From Asanoa siamensis (GTDB lineage Bacteria; Actinomycetota; Actinomycetes; Mycobacteriales; Micromonosporaceae), in assembly GCF_016862555.1 (NCBI RefSeq), contig NZ_BONE01000007.1, forward strand, positions 108,046 through 172,045: a stretch of 64,000 nucleotides of DNA, written 5' to 3'. A model generated the notes under the pieces. It searched no databases and was not told the origin of the DNA. It worked only from the letters and a program-made list of their open reading frames with translations. This document shows positions 1 to 7,772 of the stretch, in pieces; position 1 is the first letter of the stretch; every line of letters begins with the position of its first letter. Made by a program: the position numbers and the translations under genes.

Positions 1-689
1 CCCGGCGCGTGCGGCAGCCCGTCGGCCAGGTGCCGCTTGCGCCGCTGGGTCGGGGTGACGGCCTTGGCGAACTCGATCGCGTCGGCGACCGTGGTCACGT
101 TGTGGCTGCCCAGCCGGCCGATCATGGCGTGCAGCACGTCGACCGTGGCCTTGGCGTCGTCGAGCGCCCGGTGCGTCGGCTGGTTGGGCGTGCGGAAGTG
201 CGCGGCCAGCGTGCCGAGCTTGCGGTTGGGCACCTCGTCGCGGATCAGCACCCGGCGGGCCAGCGCGGCGGTGTCGAGGACCCGCGGGTTGGGCCACGTG
301 TAGCCGAACTTGGCACACGCCGCCTTGAGGAAGCCCACGTCGTAAGGGGCGTTGTGGGCGACCAGCACGGCACCCTGGATGAACTCGAGCAGCGGGGGCA
401 GCACCTCCTCGATCGGCGGAGCGGGCAGCACCATCGCCTGCGTGATGCCGGTCAGCACGGTGATGAACGGCGGGATCGGCTGGCCCGGGTTGACCAGCGT
501 GGCAAGCACCCCGACCTGCTCGCCGCCGCGGACCTTGACCGCCCCGACCTCGGTGATGCCGCCGCCGTCGGGCGCGCCGCCGGTGGTCTCCAGGTCGACC
601 ACGACGAAGGTCGCGTCGCGCAGGTCGGTCGCGTCGCCGGCCGTCAACAGGCCGTCGAGCGTGCCCTGGACGAAGAGCTGATCCACCAC
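1..689 (-). CDS. DEDDh 3'-5' exonuclease fused to GIY-YIG (UvrC/Cho-like) nuclease, partial
   Basis: The gene runs off the left edge, so only the first ~229 residues are visible. The N-terminal part is a DnaQ-type exonuclease. It has VVVDLETTG (Asp32, Glu34), VAHNAPYD with its Asp near residue 116, and HRALDDA with the catalytic His and Asp near 173-178. The last visible residues, KRHLADGLPHAPG, match the opening of a UvrC/Cho GIY-YIG domain. I therefore infer the actinobacterial exonuclease-UvrC fusion (DNA repair) rather than a plain Pol III epsilon subunit. Two adjacent GTG codons (689, 686) are possible starts. A further in-frame GTG at 719 lies upstream of an SOS-like box, which would then fall inside the gene, so I prefer 689. 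No clear ribosome binding site precedes any of these starts. Confidence 0.85.
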   Translation of the reverse strand, partial: MVDQLFVQGTLDGLLTAGDATDLRDATFVVVDLETTGGAPDGGGITEVGAVKVRGGEQVGVLATLVNPGQPIPPFITVLTGITQAMVLPAPPIEEVLPPLLEFIQGAVLVAHNAPYDVGFLKAACAKFGYTWPNPRVLDTAALARRVLIRDEVPNRKLGTLAAHFRTPNQPTHRALDDAKATVDVLHAMIGRLGSHNVTTVADAIEFAKAVTPTQRRKRHLADGLPHAP

Positions 690-700
690 GGCGAGGACGT

Positions 701-716
701 TAGAACACTGGTACGA
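701..716. promoter_or_regulatory. Candidate LexA (SOS) box
   Basis: TAGAACACTGGTACGA matches 10 of the 12 defined positions of the actinobacterial SOS box TCGAAC-N4-GTTCGA. It sits 12 bp upstream of the preferred start of the exonuclease/UvrC-type gene. The divergent NYN gene starts 100 bp away on the other side. The match and position are seen; LexA binding is inferred. SOS control fits a Cho-like repair nuclease. Confidence 0.55.
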
Positions 717-816
717 CACTTCTGGCACAGCGGCCCCAGGCGTTTCGCGTACGCGTGGGAAAAAGATCGACTACATCGACGGGCGCTCGGGTGGCCGACG
801 GTGGGAGACTTGCTCC

Positions 817-2190
817 ATGTCCGAGCCCGAACCGCGCGACGGCCGCCTTCCCGAGGAAGCGGTGTCGCCGTCGTCAGCCGGTCCGGAGCCGGAGATCGAG
901 CCTCTCCTGCCGGAGCCGGTCCGCCAGCGTGTGGTCGCCCTGGCGGCCTCCGCGCTGCCCGGGCTGCCGTTCGACGAGCAGCCCGTGCCGCTGCGCCGCG
1001 TGGCCAAGTTCGCCCCCAACCGGCGCGCCCGGCTCGGCGGTCCGCAGATCGCCGCCCAGCTCGCCAGCGACTCGCTGTTCCGCCAGCGGATCTCCGCGCG
1101 GGTCATCGCCGAGGTCGGCGACCTGGGCGCGGCCGTCCTCGACGGGATCTGCCCGGCCGCCGCCGACCCGGTCGAGGTGGCCGCGCTGGCCTACCTGGCC
1201 CGGCCCGCCGGCTGGCGCGAGCTGGTCGAGGCGGCCGGCGAGGCCGTGCGTGCCGAGGCCGACAGCGCCGCGATCGCCGGGCTGGTCCGCGAGGCCGAGC
1301 AGCGCACCGCCCGGGCCGAGCACGACCGCGCCGTCGCCCGCAGCGAGGCCGACAAGCTGCGCGACGAGCTGGCGCGGGTCAGCACCGAGCTCGGGCAGCT
1401 CCGCGAGGAGCTGCGGGTGCAGGCGCGACAACTGCGTGAGATACAGAGCCGCGAGCGCAAGGCCACCGAGATGCTGGCCACCGAGAAGGGCCGGGCCGCC
1501 CGGGCGGCGGCTGACCACGACGCCGAGCTGCGCCGGGTCCGGGCCCGGCTGGCCGAGGCCGAGACGGCGGCCGCGAGCGGGCGGCAGAGCGCCAAGGAGG
1601 CCCGGTCGGTCGACGACGCGCGGCTGTGGCTGCTGCTCGAGACGATCGGCCAGGCTGCCGTCGGGTTGCGCCGCGAGCTGGCCCTCGAGCCCACCGACCG
1701 GCGCCCGGCCGACTACGTCGCCGAGTCGCAGGGTGAGGCGCCCGGTGCCGCTCCCGGCGCACGGGCCCTCGACACCGACGACCCCGCCCGCCTCGACCAG
1801 CTGCTCGCCCTGCCCCGGGCGCATCTCGTGGTCGACGGCTACAACGTCACCAAGCGGGGGTACGGCGACATGTCGCTCGAGCAGCAGCGCAAGCGCCTGA
1901 TCACCGGTCTGGGCGGAATCGCCGCGCAGACCGGCGACGAGATCACCGTCGTCTTCGACGGCGCCGAGCGGGTCCACGGCCTGCCGCCCGCGCCGCGCGG
2001 GGTCCGGGTGCTCTTCTCCCGCAAGGGCGAGACCGCCGACGAGCTGATCCGCCGGCTGGTCCGGGCGGAGCCGGGCGGCCGCCCGGTCGTCGTCGTAAGT
2101 TCGGACCGTGAGGTAGCCGACGGCGTACGCCGCCACGGCGCCTACCCCATGGGCGCCGACGCCCTGGTCAGGCGGCTCTCCCGGAGCTGA
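817..2190 (+). CDS. NYN (YacP-like) domain protein with central coiled coil
   Basis: 457 aa. The last ~120 residues form an NYN/YacP-like PIN-fold domain. It opens with LVVDGYNVTK (conserved Asp), has ITVVFDGAE in the middle, and ends with VVVVSSDREVADGVRRHGA. The acidic residues fit a metal-dependent RNase or RNA-processing fold. The first ~150 residues are helical and unassigned. Residues ~150-270 are rich in Glu, Arg and Ala in heptad-like order and probably form a long coiled coil. The ATG at 817 follows GTGGGAG at a plausible distance. The gene is divergent from the repair nuclease and shares its control region. The exact substrate is unknown. Confidence 0.85.
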   Translation: MSEPEPRDGRLPEEAVSPSSAGPEPEIEPLLPEPVRQRVVALAASALPGLPFDEQPVPLRRVAKFAPNRRARLGGPQIAAQLASDSLFRQRISARVIAEVGDLGAAVLDGICPAAADPVEVAALAYLARPAGWRELVEAAGEAVRAEADSAAIAGLVREAEQRTARAEHDRAVARSEADKLRDELARVSTELGQLREELRVQARQLREIQSRERKATEMLATEKGRAARAAADHDAELRRVRARLAEAETAAASGRQSAKEARSVDDARLWLLLETIGQAAVGLRRELALEPTDRRPADYVAESQGEAPGAAPGARALDTDDPARLDQLLALPRAHLVVDGYNVTKRGYGDMSLEQQRKRLITGLGGIAAQTGDEITVVFDGAERVHGLPPAPRGVRVLFSRKGETADELIRRLVRAEPGGRPVVVVSSDREVADGVRRHGAYPMGADALVRRLSRS

Positions 2191-2261
2191 GCGGGATTTT
2201 TGTCGGACCCGCTCGCTAGCGTTCTTGTCACGGACGGTGTCTTCCTAGACAGGAGCCTGTG

Positions 2262-2489
2262 ATGCTCATCGACTGCTCCAGCTGCGCGGTGCGGGGCGCG
2301 GCCTGCCCGGGTTGCCTGGTGACGGCGCTGCTCGACGCGCCGGCCGAGATCGAGAGCCTCGACGCCGACGAGCTACGCGCGATCGAGGTCTTCGCCCGGG
2401 CGGGCTTCGAGGTCGAGGTGGTCAGCCAACAACCGGCCGCCCTACGCATGGCCCGCCCCCCACACCGCCGCGGCTACCGCGTGGCGTAG
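2262..2489 (+). CDS. Small Cys-rich conserved actinobacterial protein
   Basis: 75 aa, starting MLIDCSSCAVRGAACPGCLV. Four cysteines lie within the first ~20 residues (CxxC followed by CxxC), which suggests metal binding or a redox pair. The rest is acidic and then basic with no known domain. AGGAG at 2251-2255 sits 6 nt before the ATG at 2262. The in-frame GTG at 2259 is too close to that site. The stop codon lies just before a tandem repeat that appears to begin at the 3' end of the gene. I recognise the Cys-rich head from small actinobacterial proteins of unknown role but cannot give a function. Confidence 0.7.
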   Translation: MLIDCSSCAVRGAACPGCLVTALLDAPAEIESLDADELRAIEVFARAGFEVEVVSQQPAALRMARPPHRRGYRVA

Positions 2490-2492
2490 GGC

Positions 2493-2608
2493 GCGTCCTG
2501 CCGGTCGGCGCGGCGTGGGCCGCGTCCTGCCGGTCGGCGCGGCGTGGGCCGCGTCCTGCCGGTCGGCGCGGCGTAGGCCGCATTCTGCCGGTCGGCGTGG
2601 CCTGCGGC
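2493..2608. repeat. Four tandem copies of a 29-bp unit
   Basis: Copies lie at 2493-2521, 2522-2550, 2551-2579 and 2580-2608. The first two are identical, the third differs by one base and the fourth is more degenerate. Each begins GCGTCCTGCCGGTCGGCG or a close variant. The unit length is not a multiple of three and the array is intergenic. A short inverted repeat follows at 2611-2627 (GCCAGC-CGCAG-GCTGGC), with no T-tract. Confidence 0.9.
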
Positions 2609-2709
2609 GGGCCAGCCGCAGGCTGGCGGCGTCGGACGGTGCCTGGACCTCGTCTCGGCTCGGGGGCTGCGCCGTAAGATGATCCGATGCCTTGGCGGAG
2701 CGAGCCCTG

Positions 2710-3975
2710 ATGACGCCGCGGTCCTGGGCCGTGGTCGCCTTCGCCGTGCTCGCGGTGGCGTTGGCGGTGGCCGTCCTCGTCCTGGTGCCCTGGCACCGGC
2801 CGCCCGCGCCGCGGGCCGACCAGGTCGCCGCGCTGCGGTCGCTGCCGGCCGACCAGGTCGCCGCGGGCCGGGCCTTCCACAGCGCGCTGCGCCCCGCCGG
2901 CTACGGGAGCCTGCTGGTCGGGCTGGTGATCGCCCTCGTGCTGGGCCTCACCCCGCTCGGCGCGCGGCTGATCGAGGCGGTCGGCCGGCCCTTCGGCGGC
3001 AACTGGGTCGCCCAGGCCGTACTCGGCGGCCTGGTCGTCGTGCTGGTGGCCGACCTGCTGACCCTGCCGTTCGCGGCCTGGCGGCACACGGTCCTGTCCC
3101 GCTGCGGCCTCTCGACCCAGGGCTGGGGCGGCTGGACCGTCGACCTGCTCAAGGGCTGGGCGGTGTCCGCGGTGATCGGCGCGGTCGCCCTGCTCGGCTT
3201 CTACACGATCACCCACTTCGCCCCTCGCTGGTGGTGGGCCTGGGGCGCCGCCGGCGCCGCCACGCTCGTGGTGCTGCTCACGTTCGTGCTGCCCGTGCTG
3301 GTCGAGCCCGTGTTCAACAAGTTCACGCCCATGGCCGACGGCCCGTTGCGGACCGAGCTGGTCCAGCTCGCCCGCACCGACGGGGTGCCGGTCCGTGACG
3401 TGCTGGTCGCCGACGCGTCGCGGCGCACACGTGCGGTCAACGCGTACGTGTCGGGGCTCGGGCCGACCCGCCGCATCGTCGTCTACGACACGTTGCTGCG
3501 GGAGGCACCGCCGGCCGAGGTGGTCAGCGTGGTGGCGCACGAGCTCGGCCACGCCAAGGACAACGACGTCCGCACCGCCACGCTGATCGGTGCGCTGGGC
3601 GCGGCGCTCGGGGTGGTCGGCCTGTTCCTGCTCGGCGGCTGGACCAGCCTGCTGCGCGGCGCCGGTGTCACCTCGATCGCCGAGCCGCGCGCGTTCGCGC
3701 TGCTGGTCGCCGTGGTCGCGGTCGTGGGCGTACTCTCCGCGCCGGCCCAGGCGCTGCTCTCCCGGCGCACCGAGGCGCGGGCCGACGCGCACGCGCTCGC
3801 GCTGACCAACGACCCCGGTACGTTCGAGGCGATGCAGGCCCGCCTGTCGTCGGTCAACCTCGGCGACCCCGACCCGCCGCGCTGGGAATACCTCTACGGC
3901 GCGTCCCATCCGTCCACCGTGGAGCGCATGGCGGCCGCCCGTGCGTACGCCCGCGGCGAAAGGCCCGACCGTTGA
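2710..3975 (+). CDS. M48 family membrane metalloprotease (Ste24/CAAX type)
   Basis: 421 aa integral membrane zinc protease. The zinc motif HELGH is in VVAHELGHAKDN. A downstream TEARADAHAL supplies the third zinc ligand region typical of M48A/Ste24 enzymes. Several hydrophobic helices precede the motif, one near the N-terminus and others around residues 70-190. Two more follow it. The overall layout matches Ste24-like proteases, which in bacteria are thought to act in membrane protein quality control. The ATG at 2710 has GGAG 9 nt upstream; a TTG at 2692 would add six residues. The stop overlaps the TTG start of the PimB-like gene, so the two are translationally coupled. Confidence 0.88.
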   Translation: MTPRSWAVVAFAVLAVALAVAVLVLVPWHRPPAPRADQVAALRSLPADQVAAGRAFHSALRPAGYGSLLVGLVIALVLGLTPLGARLIEAVGRPFGGNWVAQAVLGGLVVVLVADLLTLPFAAWRHTVLSRCGLSTQGWGGWTVDLLKGWAVSAVIGAVALLGFYTITHFAPRWWWAWGAAGAATLVVLLTFVLPVLVEPVFNKFTPMADGPLRTELVQLARTDGVPVRDVLVADASRRTRAVNAYVSGLGPTRRIVVYDTLLREAPPAEVVSVVAHELGHAKDNDVRTATLIGALGAALGVVGLFLLGGWTSLLRGAGVTSIAEPRAFALLVAVVAVVGVLSAPAQALLSRRTEARADAHALALTNDPGTFEAMQARLSSVNLGDPDPPRWEYLYGASHPSTVERMAAARAYARGERPDR

Positions 3976-5096
3976 GCCGCACCCTGCTCGTCACCAACGA
4001 CTTCCCGCCCCGCCCCGGCGGCATCCAGAAGTTCGTGCACCAACTCGCGGTGCGGCAGCCGGCTGGCTCGGTGGTGGTCTACGCGTCGACCTGGAAGGGC
4101 GCCGACAAGTTCGACGCCGACCAGCCGTTCGAGGTGGTCCGCGAGGCGACCGGGGTGCTGCTGCCGACGCGGAAGGTCGCCCGGCGCGCCGCCGAGATCG
4201 CCCGCGCGCACGAGTGCGACACCGTCTGGTTCGGCGCCGCCGCGCCCCTCGGCCTGCTCGCCGACGGGCTGCGCCGCCGCGCCGGGATCTCCCGCGTGGT
4301 CGCACTCACCCACGGCCACGAGGTCGGCTGGGCGGCCCTGCCCGGCGCCCGCGCGCTGCTGAAGCGCATCGCCCGCGGCGCGGACGTCGTCACCTACCTG
4401 ACCGACTACCAGCGCACCCGCCTGGAGCGCGCCCTGCACGGCCTGACCGACCTGCGGCGGCTGGCGCCCGGCGTCGACGTCGACGCGTTCCACCCGGGCG
4501 TCGACGGCAGCGCGGTCCGGGCCCGCTACGGCATCGGCGACCGCCCGGTCGTCGTGTGCGTGTCGCGCCTGGTGCCGCGCAAGGGCCAGGACGCCCTGAT
4601 CCGCGCGCTGCCCGCGATCCGGGCGACGGTCCCGGACGCCCTGCTGCTGCTGGTCAGCGGCGGCCCGGAGTACGACCGCCTGCGCCGCCTGGCCCGATCG
4701 GTCGGCGTCGCCGACCACGTGGTCTTCACCCGCGGCGTGCCGTGGGAGGAGCTACCGGCCCACTACGCCGCGGGCGACGTCTTCGCGATGCCGTGCCGCA
4801 CCCGCAACGCCGGCCTCGACGTCGAGGGCCTCGGCATCGTCTACCTGGAGGCCTCGGCCACCGGCCTCCCCGTCGTCGCGGGCGACTCGGGCGGCGCCCC
4901 GGACGCGGTCCGCGAGGGCGAGACGGGCTACGTCGTCGACGGCCGCGACACCACCCAGATCGCCGACCGCGTGGCCACCCTCCTGGCGGACCGCGACCTG
5001 GCCCGCCGCATGGGCAAGGCGGGCCGCGCCTGGGTGGAGCGCGACTGGCGCTGGCAGACCCAGGCCACCCGCATGCGCGCCCTCCTCACCCCGTAG
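3972..5096 (+). CDS. pimB: GT4 mannosyltransferase, PimB-type (PIM2 synthesis)
   Basis: 374 aa, one GT-B glycosyltransferase of family 4. The opening TLLVTNDFPPRPGGIQKFVH and the RLVPRKGQD and GLGIVYLEASATGLPVVAG segments (donor site with the GT4 EX7E pattern) match actinobacterial PimB'. That enzyme adds the second mannose from GDP-mannose to phosphatidylinositol monomannoside on the inner face of the membrane. The TTG at 3972 overlaps the upstream protease stop. MgtA/MgtC-like GT4 enzymes acting on glucuronosyl lipids are close relatives, so the acceptor is inferred. Confidence 0.85.
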   Translation: MSRTLLVTNDFPPRPGGIQKFVHQLAVRQPAGSVVVYASTWKGADKFDADQPFEVVREATGVLLPTRKVARRAAEIARAHECDTVWFGAAAPLGLLADGLRRRAGISRVVALTHGHEVGWAALPGARALLKRIARGADVVTYLTDYQRTRLERALHGLTDLRRLAPGVDVDAFHPGVDGSAVRARYGIGDRPVVVCVSRLVPRKGQDALIRALPAIRATVPDALLLLVSGGPEYDRLRRLARSVGVADHVVFTRGVPWEELPAHYAAGDVFAMPCRTRNAGLDVEGLGIVYLEASATGLPVVAGDSGGAPDAVREGETGYVVDGRDTTQIADRVATLLADRDLARRMGKAGRAWVERDWRWQTQATRMRALLTP

Positions 5097-5287
5097 AAGC
5101 GTCACGCACCCGGCAGCCGCCCGGTGGGGTGCATGGCGGTTGCCGGCTGGCCGGGGCCATCCGTAAGCGCCGCAGAAGCCGGAACACGGCAGTCGCTGGG
5201 TGACGGCGTCGGCGATCGTCGGCTCCGACGCTCGGTGCGGCTGATGAGCGCAGCTGGGCGCGGGCCTGGGACTCATTGCGCGCCCGG

Positions 5288-5341
5288 CCGCGTTCGGGGC
5301 GTGCTCTGCGCGTGCCGCGTTCGGGGCGTGCTCCGCGCGTG
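5288..5341. repeat. Tandem 27-bp duplication in the 5097-5386 intergenic region
   Basis: Positions 5288-5314 and 5315-5341 are the same 27-bp sequence (CCGCGTTCGGGGCGTGCTCT... against ...CTCC...) with one mismatch. The surrounding 290-bp stretch lies between the end of the PimB-like gene and the convergent YbaB-like operon. I see no convincing gene in it. Confidence 0.85.
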
Positions 5342-5386
5342 CGGCGGGGGCAAAGCGGCGTAGAGCTCGCGACGCGACCGCCGCGG

Positions 5387-5752
5387 TCAGTCCGGGAGGA
5401 AGCGGCGGATGCGGGCCGCGTCGATGACCGCGCCGTAGCGCGCCGTGAGGGCTGATTCCAGGACGCGGGAGACCAGGGCCGTGCGGGCCGTCTGCTCGGC
5501 CGCGTGGACCGCCGACGTCACCGCGTCGCCGAGGGTCAGGTTGTCGGTTGTCCGTTTTGTCGTCGTCGCGATCTCGATCGAGCGGAGCGCGCCCAACCCG
5601 TCGACCGTGGCCACCACGCCGCCCGAGAGGGCCGTGCCCGTGAAGGATTCCGTGTGGACCGACTCAATCACCGTGCGGAGGCGGTGCTGCAGCGCCGCCG
5701 GGTCGTCGACCAGGCCCCGCAGCGACTCGGCCAGGGCATGCGGGTCCGTCAT
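5387..5752 (-). CDS. YbaB/EbfC-like protein B (last gene of ESX-like operon)
   Basis: 121 aa, beginning MTDPHALAESL. The pattern is an N-terminal helix, then strands around GTALSGGVVATVDGLGALRSIEIATTT, then a long alanine-rich helix. This is the fold order of YbaB/EbfC nucleoid-associated proteins and of the mycobacterial ESX-1 protein EspL. The ATG at 5752 overlaps the stop of the upstream gene (ATGA). Alternative upstream starts give an arginine/glycine-rich extension with no homology signal and are rejected. It is co-transcribed with the three genes upstream. Its role, DNA binding or type VII accessory, is inferred from the family only. Confidence 0.65.
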   Translation of the reverse strand: MTDPHALAESLRGLVDDPAALQHRLRTVIESVHTESFTGTALSGGVVATVDGLGALRSIEIATTTKRTTDNLTLGDAVTSAVHAAEQTARTALVSRVLESALTARYGAVIDAARIRRFLPD

Positions 5753-6126
5753 AGTCGACCCCGGCGGATCAACGCGACAGGGTCGACGTCCGTGAAGCGC
5801 GCCGGGAACTCGCCCACCGACTCCTGGAACTCCGCAGCCGCGGCGGAGCGGGCCGCCGCGATCGCCTCCTGGCACGCGGCCGCCAGATCAGTCGCGCCGA
5901 GGTCGCGTTGCGCCTGCGGGGAGATGTAGGTGCGTTCCAGCTTGCCGCCCAGCGACACCGTCGCCGACACGTAGCCTTGGGCGTCCGTCGCCGACACCGT
6001 CCGGCTCATCAACTCCTGCAGGCCCGTCCGGAAGTCAACCGCGGCCGCGCGCAGGCGCTCCGGGCCCGCGTCGCTGCGGTAGTAGCGTTCGCTCGTCTCC
6101 AGGAATTGCGCGATGAAGTCCTGCAT
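5749..6126 (-). CDS. YbaB/EbfC-like protein A
   Basis: 125 aa. Like the next gene it has a helix, then a strand pair (GYVSATVSLGGKLERTYIS), then an Ala-rich helix (ATDLAAACQEAIAAARSAAAAEF). That is the general YbaB/EbfC plan, in which the strands carry the GxVxVxxxGxL pattern. The two small proteins may form a heterodimer, because YbaB-type proteins are dimers. This is inference. It starts at an ATG 3 nt after the membrane-protein stop and ends in an ATGA overlap with its partner. Confidence 0.65.
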   Translation of the reverse strand: MQDFIAQFLETSERYYRSDAGPERLRAAAVDFRTGLQELMSRTVSATDAQGYVSATVSLGGKLERTYISPQAQRDLGATDLAAACQEAIAAARSAAAAEFQESVGEFPARFTDVDPVALIRRGRL

Positions 6127-6129
6127 GGC

Positions 6130-6447
6130 TCAGCGGTCCCACCACACGGTCGCCGCGATGAACGCCGGCAGTTGCGTCATCAGGGCCAGGCTCCAGGTGA
6201 GCGCGCGGAAGCTGCCGAGCTGGCCCGGGGCGAACCGGGCCCGGTGCTCGGCGGTCGGGTAGCGGTGCACGCGCGCGACGCCGAACACCGCGAGCGCCAG
6301 CGCCACACCGCCCAGGACGAACCCGGCCACCGCCGACAGCCGGAGCAGTACGTAGGCCGCGAAGCAGGAGACGAGGAACGCCACTCCCAGCGTCACCGTC
6401 ATCTCGGCCTGTGTGCGCCGGCGTTGTGCGGTCAGGTCGTCGGTCAT
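6130..6447 (-). CDS. Small membrane protein of ESX-like operon
   Basis: 105 aa. Two adjacent hydrophobic helices lie at residues ~17-60 and a third near the C-terminus (WSLALMTQLPAFIAATVWW). The N-terminus MTDDLTAQRRR is probably cytoplasmic. No known family is recognised. The ATG at 6447 overlaps the stop of the upstream gene (ATGA), so it is translationally coupled. Its place between an EspC/WXG-like protein and YbaB-like proteins suggests a membrane accessory role. Confidence 0.75.
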   Translation of the reverse strand: MTDDLTAQRRRTQAEMTVTLGVAFLVSCFAAYVLLRLSAVAGFVLGGVALALAVFGVARVHRYPTAEHRARFAPGQLGSFRALTWSLALMTQLPAFIAATVWWDR

Positions 6448-7541
6448 CGCCGGCCCGCCGGGTCCGGGACCTTCGCGTTGGTCCATCCGCCGTGCTCCCA
6501 GGTCTGGATCTCGGTCATCCGCTGCGGGGTGAGCGCCGCCGAGTTGACGGTCATCTCGCGGCTCTCGGTGCCGAAGTAGCCGTTGAGCTTCGCGGTCTCC
6601 GTGGCGATGCCGCCGTTGGTCAGGGCGACCGCCGCCGCGGTGCCGGCGACCTCGACGATCAGCGCGCCGACCTCCAGCACGTATTGCGTGGAGAGCGTCC
6701 AACCCAGCGCCTGCCGCGTCAGCGGCTCCGGGTTGATCACGGCGGCGGCCAGGCCGTACGTGATGATCGCCGTGCCGATCAGGTAGCTCACGTCGGCCGC
6801 CGACATCACGACGCCCATCGTCATGCACTGGTTCTTGAGCTCGCTGACCAGCGCCGAGAGCTGGTTGACGGCCGGGTCGAACTGGTTGGAGACGAAGTTG
6901 AGGAACGCGTCGGCGCCGGCGCCCTCCCACTTGGCCTCGTTGACGACCCGCTCGGCGAGCGGCAGCACCTGGGCGCCGGCCAGCGCGAGGTGCCGCTCCA
7001 TCGCGCCCCAGCCCTCGGCGGCCGTGAAGTAGGGGAGCGGGTCCTTGAGCAGCGCCAGCGCGGCGATGCCGGCGAAGTGGACGAACAGCGCCGGCACCGC
7101 GGCGGCGGCCACCATCAGCCCGACGGTGGCCGCCTCCAGCGCGATGATGATCCCGCCCTCGGCGGCGGCGAACCGGGCGATCTCGGAACCGGACGGAGCC
7201 GTCGACATCTCCCGGGGCGTGGGGAACGCGGGCGCCGGGATCGGCCGGTCGCCGAAGAGCCGCGCGTTCTCGGCGTCCTGGTCCTCGTAGTGGTTGGCGA
7301 CCCGGGTCAGCGCGTCGCCGACCGCGGTGAACACGTCGGCGCAGGCCCGGGCGCCGAGGTCCGCGGCGGTGTAGGCCGCGCTGTAGGTCGCCGTGAAACC
7401 GCAGTCGGGCGTCGGGATCGCGGTGCTCGGGATCGAGCACCGGACCAGCTCGGCGTCCACGTCGGACCGCAGCTGCCGGCCGTATTCCTGATAGGCCCGC
7501 GCCGCGCCCCGTAACGCCTGCGTCTCGACGGAAGTGCCCAC
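6444..7541 (-). CDS. ESX/type VII secretion-associated protein (EspC-like N-terminus, WXG region)
   Basis: 365 aa. The first ~95 residues resemble EspC-like (T7SS) helical hairpins: paired alanine-rich helices ending ANHYEDQDAENARLF. A WEG turn at residues 205-207 (NEAKWEGAGADAF) matches the W-x-G turn of WXG100 proteins. Hydrophobic stretches at ~128-165 and in the last third (ADVSYLIGTAIITYGLAAA, VLEVGALIVEVAGTAAAVAL) suggest membrane contact. No toxin domain is recognisable at the C-terminus. It is the first gene of a four-gene overlapping operon. No ESX core genes (eccB, eccC, eccD, mycP) lie in the window, so it would depend on a machine encoded elsewhere. Confidence 0.7.
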   Translation of the reverse strand: MGTSVETQALRGAARAYQEYGRQLRSDVDAELVRCSIPSTAIPTPDCGFTATYSAAYTAADLGARACADVFTAVGDALTRVANHYEDQDAENARLFGDRPIPAPAFPTPREMSTAPSGSEIARFAAAEGGIIIALEAATVGLMVAAAAVPALFVHFAGIAALALLKDPLPYFTAAEGWGAMERHLALAGAQVLPLAERVVNEAKWEGAGADAFLNFVSNQFDPAVNQLSALVSELKNQCMTMGVVMSAADVSYLIGTAIITYGLAAAVINPEPLTRQALGWTLSTQYVLEVGALIVEVAGTAAAVALTNGGIATETAKLNGYFGTESREMTVNSAALTPQRMTEIQTWEHGGWTNAKVPDPAGRR

Positions 7542-7709
7542 ACCGCCCCCTCCAGCGGGCGCGACGTTACCACCGCCGCGTCACGCGTGGTGCCCGTCGT
7601 GCACCGCCCGGTCGATGCGCCGGTCGGGCACGATCCACAGCACCGCGGCAGCGCCGCCGAGACCTTTCCCTTCGATGCCGACGCCTTTCATGAAAGAGAA
7701 GGGGAGGGC

Positions 7710-7739
7710 GCGGCCCGCGGCAGCGTTGCCACGGGCCGC
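7710..7739 (-). terminator. Hairpin terminator of the hydrolase gene
   Basis: Two 13-nt arms (7710-7722 and 7727-7739) pair around a 4-nt loop, with one G-U pair on the minus strand. On that strand the stem is followed by a pyrimidine-rich run (CCCTCCCCTTCTCTTTC). It lies ~33 bp past the stop of the hydrolase gene at 7773. Confidence 0.6.
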
Positions 7740-7772
7740 ACCCGACGGCCTGAGCGCAAGGACGGGGGAAGG

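Noticed and set aside
9..1439. Long plus-strand ORF over the exonuclease gene and beyond
   Set aside because: It is antisense to the clear DEDD motifs and reads an Arg/Gly/Asp-rich product with no motif; typical mirror ORF of high-GC DNA.
2493..2608. CRISPR array
   Set aside because: The 29-bp units are directly adjacent with no spacers and no cas genes nearby.
5124..5363. 79-codon ORF in the gap after pimB
   Set aside because: Repeat-derived, biased composition and no ribosome binding site.
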